A stretch of DNA of 36,993 bases, from assembly GCA_044222005.1 (NCBI GenBank), contig JBGANY010000017.1, forward strand, positions 1 through 36,993, in the 5' to 3' direction. Within the stretch, counting starts at the first letter, position 1. Each line of letters begins with the position of its first letter. A program made the translations under genes and the position numbers. The notes under the pieces were generated by a model. The model saw only the letters and a list, made by a program, of their open reading frames with translations. It had not been told where the DNA came from and ran no database searches. Positions 1 through 8,740 of the stretch are shown piece by piece. The stretch comes from Methylotenera_A sp044222005. Its GTDB lineage: Bacteria > Pseudomonadota > Gammaproteobacteria > Burkholderiales > Methylophilaceae.

Positions 1-624
1 ATGCTGAATAAATTGCCTGGAGACGAGTGGCAACGTCATGCGAATCTGCGTGCCTTATATGTCTACCAGTTTGCCCATCCGGGAAAGAAACTGCTATTCA
101 TGGGCACTGAATTTGGTCAGGGAACAGAATGGAATAGTGCTGCGGTTTTAGACTGGTATGTACTTGACTATCCCTTGCACAAGGGGCTGCAGACGCTAGT
201 GCGGGATCTAAACCATCTTTATTCGGGCAATCCTTCGCTTTACCGCTACGACTTTGACTGGCAAGGCTTTGACTGGGTCGACTGCAATGATGCTGAGAAA
301 TCCGTCATGGTTTTCCTGCGTAAAGGGAATGATGAGGAAGTGGTGGTTGTGGCAGTCAACTTCACGCCCGTACCTCGCCACGATTTTCGCATCGGTGTAC
401 CGCGAGCGGGGGGCTACCGTGAACTGATCAATAGCGACATGTCTCAGTATGGCGGTAGCGGGCTTCACAACGGCTCATCCCCAATCCAGGCGGAAGAGCA
501 CCCCTGGATGAATCAGCCTTATTCGCTTGAAATCACACTGCCTCCTTTGGCTGTGGTGGTGCTTGGGATTGAAGATGCTAAGAAGGCCACTGCAACGCGC
601 TCGAGCAAGCCGAAAGCGAATTAA
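1..624 (+). CDS. glgB: 1,4-alpha-glucan branching enzyme, GH13 type (3' end only)
   Basis: Forms alpha-1,6 branches in glycogen by cutting and transferring alpha-1,4 chains, in the cytoplasm. Only the last ~207 codons are present; the gene begins left of the window, and the ATG at position 1 is an internal Met. The start (LNKLPGDEWQ, then AHPGKKLLFMGTEFGQ) is the conserved stretch after the last catalytic region of GH13 GlgB. It is followed by the all-beta C-terminal domain (VVVVAVNFTP, then a region ending YSLEITLPPLAVVVL). A short Lys/Arg/Ser tail precedes the TAA stop. It is the first visible gene of a plus-strand glycogen cluster that also encodes a second, GH57 branching enzyme. Family assignment is secure; the catalytic residues lie outside the window. 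Confidence 0.93.
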   Translation: MLNKLPGDEWQRHANLRALYVYQFAHPGKKLLFMGTEFGQGTEWNSAAVLDWYVLDYPLHKGLQTLVRDLNHLYSGNPSLYRYDFDWQGFDWVDCNDAEKSVMVFLRKGNDEEVVVVAVNFTPVPRHDFRIGVPRAGGYRELINSDMSQYGGSGLHNGSSPIQAEEHPWMNQPYSLEITLPPLAVVVLGIEDAKKATATRSSKPKAN

Positions 625-686
625 TAAGAGTTTTGAATTGATTATCTCGATTAACCAGAACAGAAAAAAGTAATGGGGGACTCCAC

Positions 687-2036
687 GTGCCAATGAATCC
701 TGTCATGCATGCTCTCGGGCTGCATCTGTATCAGCCGCTTAACAACCTTCATATGTTATTCAGAGAGAATCCAGAGGAACTCAGGCGCATCCTCCTGTGC
801 TATGAGCGGATTGGGCGTTATGCGCACAAGTATGCGGGGATTGCCCATATTCATGTGGCCTTATCCAGTGTTCTGCTGGAGCAGTTGCGTGACCCCAAGC
901 TAATCAACGCCTGTCGCGAACTGGTTGATATTCCGTCTGTGCTGGAGAGTCTGCGGAGCGCACCGAATATTGAGTTTGTCGGAACCGGGTTCAGGCATGC
1001 TCCTTTGCCGTTCATTCCGCAGGAGGATTGGGAAGATCAACTGCTGCTGGAACGTGAGCTCATGTCGTCCGTTTTTGGACGTGTGTTAAAAGGATACTTT
1101 CCTCCTTCCGCGTTTTTTTGCGCAGACATGGTGCCGGCCTTGGTCGCGGCAGGGTATAAATACCTGCTGCTGCCTGCCTACATGCTGACTTTGCAGGAAG
1201 GGGGTGAGGCAGACCCGTACCGGCCGTATAAGCTTACGCATCACAACGCGAGCATCACTGTTGTTCCGATCGACGCAGGCTTCTCCCAGTCACAGCTATA
1301 TGGCCTCGAAGCACCATGGTTTGCCGATGAAGTCAGTAATGGCGTGATGCTCACGCTTCCGTACTCCGCGCCTTACCTACTGACAACCTGGTCGGATGGA
1401 GAGAACGGGGAATGGTTTCGCACCTATGAGGAACAGGGGTTCTTCGGGTCGTTTTTCTCCCCCTATATGGAATTCAGTGAACTAGGCGCATTTCCGATTC
1501 AGCCCGTTTCTATCACGGAATATTTAAATAGTTATCCTGCTCAGGCGCAAGCACTGCTGAAGCCCGAATATACATCCAGTCCGACGTTTCCTGGCGATCT
1601 CAGCCTGAAAATGAAACTCTCCAAACTTGTTGCGCAGTACTGGTCCATGGCCAAGTCTGTCTCCGGGAACCAGGCCACAACGAACAAAGCCATCTTGACG
1701 GAAGCCAGAACGCTGCTGCTTGAGGCGGAGGAGAGTGGGCTTCTGCTTGGAGAAGGGCCGGGGGCTGCGAAACTGAAGGACTTGCTGACGCAGGTCGAAA
1801 AATTACTCTTGCCGAAAGCACCTGCGAACATTTCTGAATTGCAGCACGGGGATATAAAGAAATCAGCCTCCAAGGCTAAAGTCAGCCGTCTATCTGGCTT
1901 GAAATTGGCAACGAAACTGGCAAATGGTGGAGCAGCCTCTCACGCTATGCAAACAGTAACTCCTTCAGCTAAAACGGGCGAAAAAATACGGACTGGAGAA
2001 TCGACGCCTACAAAAGACAGGCCTCAGAAAAAATAA
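687..2036 (+). CDS. GH57-like protein, probably lacking the catalytic nucleophile
   Basis: A 449-aa protein resembling glycoside hydrolase family 57. The N-terminus LGLHLYQPLNN matches the first GH57 conserved region (His-x-His/Tyr-Gln-Pro). SDGENGEWF at residues 236-244 matches the region carrying the general acid Asp (D237). The segment expected to hold the nucleophile Glu reads GYFPPSAFFCADM (136-148), placing Ser141 where an active enzyme has Glu, so this may be a non-catalytic glucan-binding or regulatory paralogue. The last ~110 residues are Ala/Lys/Ser-rich and look disordered. A GGGGGA Shine-Dalgarno at 675-680 lies 6 nt before GTG 687 and 12 nt before an in-frame ATG at 693, so either start is possible; GTG fits the spacing better. 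It sits between glgB and a DUF4912 gene. Function unproven. Confidence 0.75.
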   Translation: MPMNPVMHALGLHLYQPLNNLHMLFRENPEELRRILLCYERIGRYAHKYAGIAHIHVALSSVLLEQLRDPKLINACRELVDIPSVLESLRSAPNIEFVGTGFRHAPLPFIPQEDWEDQLLLERELMSSVFGRVLKGYFPPSAFFCADMVPALVAAGYKYLLLPAYMLTLQEGGEADPYRPYKLTHHNASITVVPIDAGFSQSQLYGLEAPWFADEVSNGVMLTLPYSAPYLLTTWSDGENGEWFRTYEEQGFFGSFFSPYMEFSELGAFPIQPVSITEYLNSYPAQAQALLKPEYTSSPTFPGDLSLKMKLSKLVAQYWSMAKSVSGNQATTNKAILTEARTLLLEAEESGLLLGEGPGAAKLKDLLTQVEKLLLPKAPANISELQHGDIKKSASKAKVSRLSGLKLATKLANGGAASHAMQTVTPSAKTGEKIRTGESTPTKDRPQKK

Positions 2037-2049
2037 TAATGGTCGGGGT

Positions 2050-2110
2050 TTGGCCTCCAGGTTGATTGATGGAAGATCTGCAAAAACCTTGCAAACAACC
2101 TGGAAGCCAA
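2050..2110. repeat. Imperfect inverted repeat between the GH57-like and DUF4912 genes
   Basis: Arms 2050-2064 (TTGGCCTCCAGGTTG) and 2096-2110 pair over 15 bp with one mismatch, separated by a 31-nt loop. No T-run follows on the plus strand, so it is not a typical intrinsic terminator. It could be an RNA-processing or mRNA-stability hairpin inside the operon, or a remnant of a small palindromic repeat. Confidence 0.6.
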
Positions 2111-2113
2111 GCA

Positions 2114-2159
2114 AGTCCACATGCAAAAGAAACAAGTGAGTCCAAATGCAAAAGAAAAC
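2114..2159. repeat. Tandem 25-bp-period duplication around the DUF4912 start codon
   Basis: The segment 2114-2133 (AGTCCACATGCAAAAGAAAC) is repeated almost exactly at 2139-2159. This duplicates the ATG and the codons after it. The first ATG (2121) is out of frame with the second (2146) and opens a 40-codon reading frame that ends inside the DUF4912 gene. This could be simple slippage, or an overlapping leader frame that affects translation of the gene. Confidence 0.7.
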
Positions 2160-3423
2160 GGTAACGAATATTCAAGAAAAAAAGGCTGTTATGGTAGTAT
2201 CTGCAGGGGCTGCCAAGACCGTCCGCAAAAAAAGCCGCAGTAGACACATCTCAGAGACGCCCTACACCGCCGAAGAGTTGCGTGTTATTTCAGAGGAAAT
2301 ATCTCTTCGAGCATGGCCTGTTCCAGCTGTCAGTCGCCTCGAATTGATGGAAATTGACCCTTGGAACGTACATGCCTATTGGCATATCCACGCGTCAGAC
2401 ATGACCAAATGCCGATCCCGGCTGGCCAAGAATGGGCTGAATGCGAAACTGGTGCTGCGATTCAGCGACGTTTCGCCTAAGCAGGATCTGAATGGCTTGC
2501 ATGATCAGTTTGATATCGAGGTCACGGAAGGAAGTGACAATTGGTATATCAATTTGTGGCGCGATGGCAAGCATTACTTGGCTGAAATCGGCCTGCGGAC
2601 AGATGAGGGTGTTTTTGAAGTCCTGTCGACTTCAAATGAAGTCATCACACCGCGCGCATACCCTTCTGCAGAATTTGATTTCTATCTGACTGACGCGCGT
2701 GTGCCCAGTATGCCGGCACCGGCAACCGCTATCATTCCGCGAATTTCTAATGAGCACCTGCTAAGAAATCTTTTTCCGAAGCGATTGTCGTCTGAAGAAG
2801 CGTTTCCATGGGTCGAGCAGAAACCGCCTTCTCCATTACAGGATGAGTTGGCGCTTCCTGCATTGGACGAAACAGAACGCGAGGATGGCGCATCCCGAGA
2901 GTTTCCTTTGCTGGATCAGAGGGAAATTGAGAAGTACGGGGCGCTCACCAGGAAAACCCGGGAGGAAATCTTGGCGGGCACCCAGTTTCCAGCTCTGGAC
3001 GCGCCTCCTTCCGGAAGCGTGGCGCCAACGGGGGTTACGTTTGACACCCATTCATCGGCGATTCCTCAGGTGAATTTGCCAGAAGACGCTGTTCAGCTGA
3101 GCCAGGCGGAGGTGCTTGGTCACGCTGGTGAAGGAGCCGGGATCCCAGAGAACAGAGTTGGCGGATATCATTCCTCTCCCGTGCCGCTCGAAATGCATCT
3201 GGGGCTATCCACGCTGTCTTCGTCGTCAGTCGACAGCCCTTTCAGCTATGAAGCCAGGTTGGTCATCGAGGGGACGTGTTCACCCGGAACCCATCTGTTG
3301 TTTTTCGGAGAGCGTGTCGATTTGGCGCCTGATGGTAACTTCTGTATCCAACTGCCTTTGGAACGTGGTCCCGAATTGCTAGAGTTTATGTGCCGCATGT
3401 GCAGCAAACAGGCGAAGGGGTAA
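2146..3423 (+). CDS. DUF4912 domain protein of the glycogen cluster
   Basis: A 425-aa protein of unknown biochemical function. Residues ~55-175 match the DUF4912 pattern: LELMEIDPWNVHAYWHI, then a stretch around WYINLWRDGKHYLAEIGL and a final ITPRAYPSAEF. An acidic, Pro-rich linker (~200-340) leads to a small beta-rich C-terminal module (~355-415: LVIEGTCSPGTHLLFFGERV, DGNFCIQLPLERG) resembling the Ig-like 'EG.t.pG..v...g..v..DG.F' folds found in surface or carbohydrate-binding proteins. The N-terminus is Lys/Arg-rich with no signal peptide, so it should be cytoplasmic. It stops 6 nt before the GH57 branching enzyme gene, implying translational coupling. An alpha-glucan-binding or scaffold role is plausible from position only. 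The start at 2146 lies in a duplicated sequence with a poor ribosome binding site. Confidence 0.8.
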   Translation: MQKKTVTNIQEKKAVMVVSAGAAKTVRKKSRSRHISETPYTAEELRVISEEISLRAWPVPAVSRLELMEIDPWNVHAYWHIHASDMTKCRSRLAKNGLNAKLVLRFSDVSPKQDLNGLHDQFDIEVTEGSDNWYINLWRDGKHYLAEIGLRTDEGVFEVLSTSNEVITPRAYPSAEFDFYLTDARVPSMPAPATAIIPRISNEHLLRNLFPKRLSSEEAFPWVEQKPPSPLQDELALPALDETEREDGASREFPLLDQREIEKYGALTRKTREEILAGTQFPALDAPPSGSVAPTGVTFDTHSSAIPQVNLPEDAVQLSQAEVLGHAGEGAGIPENRVGGYHSSPVPLEMHLGLSTLSSSSVDSPFSYEARLVIEGTCSPGTHLLFFGERVDLAPDGNFCIQLPLERGPELLEFMCRMCSKQAKG

Positions 3424-3429
3424 GTACTA

Positions 3430-5013
3430 ATGTCCAAAGGCTATCAGTGTCTCGTGCTGCATGCACACCTGCCTTATATTCGCCATCCTGAATACGAGAG
3501 CTTTTTCGAAGAGAACTGGTTGTTCGAAGCCATCACCGAAACCTACATCCCTCTCCTGTTGGTGTTGGAGCGTCTGAAGGAAGACGGTTTCAAGGCGTGC
3601 ATGACCGTGTCGCTGTCGCCGCCTTTGCTTACCATGCTGCTCGACCCATTTCTCCAGGCACGTTATCTGGCGCACCTCGACAAACTGCGCCAGTTGGCGA
3701 CCAAGGAAGTGCGCCGGACACGATCGGACCCGGTTTTCTCCAGTCTGGCGCGGTTATATCAGGAAAAGCTGGAAGAAACGGCCGAGATTTTCGAGCAGCG
3801 TTATCAGCGCAACCTGGTGGCCGCATTTGCCCAGTTGCAGCAGGATGGCGTGCTCGAACTGATCACCTCGTCGGCGACCCATGGGTTCCTGTCATTGCTC
3901 AAGACCGAGCCGGCGGCAATACGTGCACAATTGCTGGTTGGGGCCAGAACATTCCAGTCCATGGTCGGCGTGCCCGCCAAAGGAGTATGGCTGCCGGAAT
4001 GCAATTATTTCCCGGGGTTGGAGGGCTTTGCAGAGGAAGCGGGCTTCGGCTACTTTTTTGTCGATTCGCATGGCATTATGAATGCGACGCCGCGCCCCTA
4101 TTATGGATTATCCGCCCCGCTTGCGTGCCCCAACGGACTGGTCGCTTTTGGTCGCGATCCGGACTCTTCACGTCAGGTCTGGAGCCGTGATGAAGGTTAT
4201 CCGGGCGATTGCTACTATCGCGATTTTTATCGGGATATTGGCTTTGATCTAGATTTCGACTATATCAAACCCTATATTCTGGATGGCCATACCCGCATCC
4301 TGACCGGGTTCAAGTATTTCAGAATCACCGGCAAGACGGATCATAAGCTGCCCTATGAACCCGAAGCAGCAGCAGCACGTGTGGCGGCACATGCCTATGA
4401 CTTCGTGTCGCGTACCCGGCAACGGATGACCAGCCAACAGGAGCGGATGGGGCCGGCCCCGCTGATAGTTTCGCCTTATGACGCGGAGCTGTTCGGCCAT
4501 TGGTGGTTTGAAGGGCCACAATGGCTGGAAGCCGTGGTGCGGCGCATGGCAGACGAGCCTGAGATAGCCGCTTTGACAACACCGTCGGCGTATCTTTCCA
4601 GCAACCCAAGTCTGCAGGCGGCGACGCCATCGGCGTCTAGTTGGGGGGACGGAGGATACAATGCATTCTGGCTCAATCCCGGTAATGACTGGATTTATCC
4701 GCAATTGCATGAAGCGGCGCGGCGCATGTCGGACATGGCAAGGAAACATGCCGCAGCCAAGCCCGGATCCCCGATTTTTCGTGCTTTGCAGCAGGCAGGA
4801 CGTTCGCTGCTGCTGGCACAGGCCTCGGATTGGGCGTTCATCATGAAAACGCAAACGGCCAAAGAGTATGCCACGCGGAGTACGCGCGACCATTTGGCTC
4901 GCTTCTTCTTTCTTGAAGAATGTATAATAAATACCATTGACATGCGCCGTCTGCATGCGCTTGAAATAATGGATCAGATCTTTCCGGATATTGATCCGGC
5001 GGTGTTCAGGTAA
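3430..5013 (+). CDS. GH57 1,4-alpha-glucan branching enzyme (DUF1957 type)
   Basis: A 527-aa cytoplasmic enzyme of the GH57/DUF1957 group, whose characterised members (for example from Thermus) are alpha-glucan branching enzymes. Visible signatures are LHAHLPYIRHP (9-19), ATHGF (149-153), GVWLPECNY (185-193) with nucleophile Glu190, and PYDAELFGHWWFEGPQW (349-365) with acid/base Asp351. All expected catalytic residues are present. The C-terminal ~110 residues form the helical DUF1957 domain (DWAFIMKTQTAKEYA). AGGGG at 3416-3420 is its Shine-Dalgarno, inside the end of the DUF4912 gene. It would supply a second branching activity beside GH13 GlgB. glgA follows after 43 nt on the same strand. 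Base composition is GC-rich compared with glgX nearby. Confidence 0.92.
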   Translation: MSKGYQCLVLHAHLPYIRHPEYESFFEENWLFEAITETYIPLLLVLERLKEDGFKACMTVSLSPPLLTMLLDPFLQARYLAHLDKLRQLATKEVRRTRSDPVFSSLARLYQEKLEETAEIFEQRYQRNLVAAFAQLQQDGVLELITSSATHGFLSLLKTEPAAIRAQLLVGARTFQSMVGVPAKGVWLPECNYFPGLEGFAEEAGFGYFFVDSHGIMNATPRPYYGLSAPLACPNGLVAFGRDPDSSRQVWSRDEGYPGDCYYRDFYRDIGFDLDFDYIKPYILDGHTRILTGFKYFRITGKTDHKLPYEPEAAAARVAAHAYDFVSRTRQRMTSQQERMGPAPLIVSPYDAELFGHWWFEGPQWLEAVVRRMADEPEIAALTTPSAYLSSNPSLQAATPSASSWGDGGYNAFWLNPGNDWIYPQLHEAARRMSDMARKHAAAKPGSPIFRALQQAGRSLLLAQASDWAFIMKTQTAKEYATRSTRDHLARFFFLEECIINTIDMRRLHALEIMDQIFPDIDPAVFR

Positions 5014-5056
5014 ACGAAATTGCTGCATCGGCAATTACCAGTTAGGAGAGGGTAAA

Positions 5057-6520
5057 ATGTATATCGCGATGGTTGCTTCAGAATGCGCTCCTGCTGCCAA
5101 GGTAGGCGGCCTGGCAGATGTAGTACATGGCCTTGCGCGTGAACTTCAGTTGCGTGGTGAGACTGTCGAAGTATTCCTCCCAATGTATGACTGCATGCGC
5201 TATGAGCGCATCTCAAACCTCACGCAGCACTGGGCGGACCTCTGGGTGCCTTTTTACGAGGGCGGGATTCATTGCGAGGTCTACCGCGGTGAGGTCGATG
5301 GTTTGAACTGCTATTTCATTCGGCCGCACTCCAAGGAAAACTTTTTCAACCGTGGGGTCTATTATGGCCATAACGATGATCCCGCGCGTTTTGCCTTATT
5401 TTCGAGGGCGGTGCTGGAGTTCATGTATAAAAGCGGCCGCAGGCCAGATATCATCCATTGCCATGACTGGCAAACCGGTCTGGTCGCCCCCATTCTGTTC
5501 GAGATATACCAGTCTCTCGGTATGGGACATAGCCGCGTATGTTATACCTTGCATAATGTCCACCATCAGGGTCTCACAGGGCCGCATATTCTGCGCCAAT
5601 CAGGATTGGGCATGCACCTAATGGGCTTGGACAAGCTTGGCGATGAGCATCACCAGGGCGCGGCAAATCTCATGAAAGGTGGCATCGTTTACTCTAACTT
5701 TATTACAACTGTCTCGCCACGGTATGCCGATGAAATTCGGCATACCGATCTTGGGCATGGCCTGCAATCTACTCTGGGGGCGCATGCGGGTAAGTTTGGT
5801 GGCGTCCTCAACGGCATTGATTATGGAAGCTGGAATCCGGAAATCGACAACTTCATCCCTTACCGCTATTCAATCGATAACTTTTCCAACAAGTACGCCA
5901 ACAAGGAGGCTTTGCGCCACAGGCTCTTGTTGCAGGACAAATTCAAACCCATCGTTTCGGTGGTCAGTCGACTCGACCAGCAGAAAGGTGTGCAACTCAT
6001 CAGCCATGCCTTGTTTCATGCTTTAGCAAATGGCGCACAGTTTGTACTGCTAGGTTCAGGCACAGAAAGAAGCATCAACGACCATTTCTGGGCACTCAAG
6101 CAACGGTTCAACGACAACCCGGACTGCCATATCGAACTGAGCTACAATGAAGAACTTTCCCATCTCATCTATGCCGGCGCAGACATGATCGTTATCCCAA
6201 GTGCATTCGAACCTTGCGGATTGACCCAGATTATTGGCATGAAATACGGAACAGTTCCAGTGGTGAGGGCTACGGGAGGTCTCGCCGACACTGTGTTTGA
6301 CGCCAACTATGGCCAAAAGCCTTATGAGGAGCGAACAGGCTTTACCTTTAACGATTTTAGTGAAGACGCGTTGGACAGCGCCTTGGGGAGAGCCATTGGC
6401 CTTTGGTACAAATACCCCCGCTACTTCAATCAGCTTGCAAGGAATGGGATGCGGCAGGATTATTCCTGGAATAAGTCAGGGAGTGACTACATCAACATTT
6501 ACAATCACATCCGTCGATAG
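5057..6520 (+). CDS. glgA: Glycogen synthase (ADP-glucose, GT5)
   Basis: Extends alpha-1,4-glucan chains from ADP-glucose. The 487-aa length is normal for bacterial GlgA. KVGGLADVV at residues 15-23 is the ADP-glucose-binding motif; the C-terminal GT-B half has VSRLDQQKG (303-311), a glycine-rich LLGSGTE (331-337), and SAFEPCGLTQ (382-391) plus TGGLADTV (406-413), the conserved donor-site block of GT5. The start is ATG 5057 with a strong AGGAGAG Shine-Dalgarno at 5044-5050. An in-frame ATG at 4991 inside the upstream gene would add 22 unrelated residues and is not preferred. It is the last plus-strand gene of the cluster and converges with glgX 44 nt away. Confidence 0.96.
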   Translation: MYIAMVASECAPAAKVGGLADVVHGLARELQLRGETVEVFLPMYDCMRYERISNLTQHWADLWVPFYEGGIHCEVYRGEVDGLNCYFIRPHSKENFFNRGVYYGHNDDPARFALFSRAVLEFMYKSGRRPDIIHCHDWQTGLVAPILFEIYQSLGMGHSRVCYTLHNVHHQGLTGPHILRQSGLGMHLMGLDKLGDEHHQGAANLMKGGIVYSNFITTVSPRYADEIRHTDLGHGLQSTLGAHAGKFGGVLNGIDYGSWNPEIDNFIPYRYSIDNFSNKYANKEALRHRLLLQDKFKPIVSVVSRLDQQKGVQLISHALFHALANGAQFVLLGSGTERSINDHFWALKQRFNDNPDCHIELSYNEELSHLIYAGADMIVIPSAFEPCGLTQIIGMKYGTVPVVRATGGLADTVFDANYGQKPYEERTGFTFNDFSEDALDSALGRAIGLWYKYPRYFNQLARNGMRQDYSWNKSGSDYINIYNHIRR

Positions 6521-6564
6521 AGTTATATATGCTTGAGTAGCACTCCTGTCACTGAAGACTCGGT

Positions 6565-8664
6565 TTATTGGGGAATGACATCGACACTTTCAAGTACTAC
6601 TATGCTTCTCTTCCCAACTTTATAGCTATCGTTAACTGGGATACTGGTAGGGTATGGTTTGATATCTGATGGGCTTGGCCGAGATGTGTCTAGAGCCAGC
6701 TCCCACGTTCTGCCTGATAAAGTTGGAATTTTTACTTCTTTGTCGGTTTCCGACATGTTAAATATCACATGAATATCTTGTTCTTCAGCAGAAACCCTTG
6801 CGATTGTGCATGCCAGCATTTGTTTAGCTGGGTCAGACCAATTTGGTTTATGGAGATCTTTGCCGTACCAAGTAATATCTGACATTCCATGTTGTGATTT
6901 TGATTGGTCACCTGAAAAATAATCGTTTGATGTCAGGCTAGGGTGGCGCTTGCGGAATGCAATCATCTCCCTGGTGAAGCGCAACATGTCGCTGTTTTTC
7001 TCGACCAGGCTCCAATCAAACCATGAAATCTCATTGTTCTGGCAATAAGCATTGTTATTACCTTTTTGGCTTCTCAACACTTCGTCACCAGCTAGCAGCA
7101 TAGGTACGCCCCGCGATAGCATGAGGATGGCGATGAAATTTTTTGCCTGCTTTCGACGAAGTGTAAGAATTTCCTGATCTCCGGTCTCACCTTCATGGCC
7201 ACAATTCCAGCTTAGATTGTCATTGCTCCCGTCGCGGTTCTCTTCACCATTGGATTCGTTATGCTTGAAGTTGTAGCTCACTAGATCATTCAGGGTGAAT
7301 CCGTCATGGGAGGTGATGAAGTTGATGCTGTTGGCGGGTTTCCGGCAGTCATTCTTGTACATGTCTGCACTTCCCGTAAGCCTGGAAGCTACTTCACCGA
7401 TCGAGCCAGGGTCGCCTTTCACAAATCTCCTCATGACATCCCGGTAACGGCCATTCCATTCCGACCATGCTATTCCAGGGAAAGCACCAACGTGGTATAA
7501 ACCTGCAGCGTCCCAAGCCTCGGCAATCAAGGGAACGTTAGATAATATTTTTGAAAATTCGATGGCCCATGGCAACGGCGGTGTGCTCATTGGCACCCCA
7601 AGTTCGCCACGGGTAAACACACTCGCCAGATCAAAACGGAACCCGTCAACACCCATCGTCTCCACCCAGTATTCCAGACATCGCACTATAAATGAGGAAA
7701 CGATAGGGTGATTACAGTTTACGGTATTACCACATCCGGTGAAATCGAGGTAATTCCTGCGGTCATAAGCATCAAGATGATAAAAAAGCTCATTAAACAT
7801 ACCTTTGAAGTTAATGACTGGGCCGCCATTGCCACCTTCAGCCGTGTGGTTGAACACCACATCTATAATGACTTTGATTCCGGCATCGTGAAATGCATCA
7901 ATCATTTCGCGGAACTCGCGGACAGCTTGCAAATTATCCACGCAATATTCCGGATGAGGGGCCCAATAGCTATGGGTGCTGTAACCCCAGTAATTGCCCA
8001 AGCCTCTCTTGGCAACATTACTGGGTACGTCCTGGGGATCAAAGGCCATGATGGGTAGCAACTCGACATGAGTAATTCCTAGCTCCTTAAGGTAAGGAAT
8101 TTTTTCTTTCAAAGCTAAGAAGGTGCCTGGGTGTTGGACGTTGGACGTAGGATGCAGCGTAAACCCTGAAACATGCATTTCATAGATAATTGCACCATTA
8201 AGTCCATCGCCTTCTAACCCGGTAAACGGTGTATATTTTGGACTAGTTGGGATATCTACCACAATTGCTCGCATACCCCCACCAGAAGATTCAGATTGAC
8301 ATGCAACTTGTCTATTCCAGCCCACGGTGCTGATTGAGCGCGCCCAAGGATCCAGCAACTCTTTATGGGGAAAAAACATACGACCCGTTTCAGCTGTGTC
8401 ATTGAAACCATCTATCCTCCATGTATAACAAGTTCCAGTAGGGAGGTTTTCTACAAAGACATGCCAGAAAAAGAAACTGTGGTTATGGGCCGGATCCAGC
8501 CTTATAGTTTGGAAGGGGAATTGACTACTCATATTCTCGTAGAGGAGTAGTTCAACCTGTGATGCATGCCTACTAAAAATGCAAAAATTCACACCGTCTT
8601 CTTTAAGGCTAATGCCTATAGGGAATCGGGAGCCATCACGAACTTTGTAAGATAATTCTGTCAT
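6565..8664 (-). CDS. glgX: Glycogen debranching enzyme GlgX (GH13_11)
   Basis: Hydrolyses alpha-1,6 branches of phosphorylase-limited glycogen. At 699 aa it is full length. An N-terminal CBM48-like domain (~10-105, DGVNFCIFSRHA) precedes the GH13 barrel. The four conserved regions are present: VIIDVVFNH (265-273), GFRFDLA with nucleophile Asp345, LIAEAWD with acid Glu382, and FITSHDG with Asp454. The ATG at 8664 has a weak TAAGG upstream. Its A+T content looks higher than that of the neighbouring GH57 gene, which may mean a different origin within the cluster. It faces glgA and lies in front of a malQ remnant, so it may once have shared a unit with malQ. Breakdown enzyme complementing the synthesis genes on the other strand. 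Confidence 0.95.
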   Translation of the reverse strand: MTELSYKVRDGSRFPIGISLKEDGVNFCIFSRHASQVELLLYENMSSQFPFQTIRLDPAHNHSFFFWHVFVENLPTGTCYTWRIDGFNDTAETGRMFFPHKELLDPWARSISTVGWNRQVACQSESSGGGMRAIVVDIPTSPKYTPFTGLEGDGLNGAIIYEMHVSGFTLHPTSNVQHPGTFLALKEKIPYLKELGITHVELLPIMAFDPQDVPSNVAKRGLGNYWGYSTHSYWAPHPEYCVDNLQAVREFREMIDAFHDAGIKVIIDVVFNHTAEGGNGGPVINFKGMFNELFYHLDAYDRRNYLDFTGCGNTVNCNHPIVSSFIVRCLEYWVETMGVDGFRFDLASVFTRGELGVPMSTPPLPWAIEFSKILSNVPLIAEAWDAAGLYHVGAFPGIAWSEWNGRYRDVMRRFVKGDPGSIGEVASRLTGSADMYKNDCRKPANSINFITSHDGFTLNDLVSYNFKHNESNGEENRDGSNDNLSWNCGHEGETGDQEILTLRRKQAKNFIAILMLSRGVPMLLAGDEVLRSQKGNNNAYCQNNEISWFDWSLVEKNSDMLRFTREMIAFRKRHPSLTSNDYFSGDQSKSQHGMSDITWYGKDLHKPNWSDPAKQMLACTIARVSAEEQDIHVIFNMSETDKEVKIPTLSGRTWELALDTSRPSPSDIKPYPTSIPVNDSYKVGKRSIVVLESVDVIPQ

Positions 8665-8740
8665 TTACTAAACCTTAAATTCAGATATTAGGATGTACAA
8701 CTGTCAGCGTTTCGCTAAATTATACAATTGCCCTTTGTTT

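Noticed and set aside
3597..4190. 197-codon plus-strand frame inside the GH57 gene
   Set aside because: Out of frame with a gene whose catalytic motifs are intact; no recognisable domain.
4249..5034. Long (261-codon) minus-strand open frame
   Set aside because: Lies entirely opposite the GH57 branching enzyme, is Arg/His/Pro-rich and matches no family; an antisense shadow of GC-rich coding DNA.
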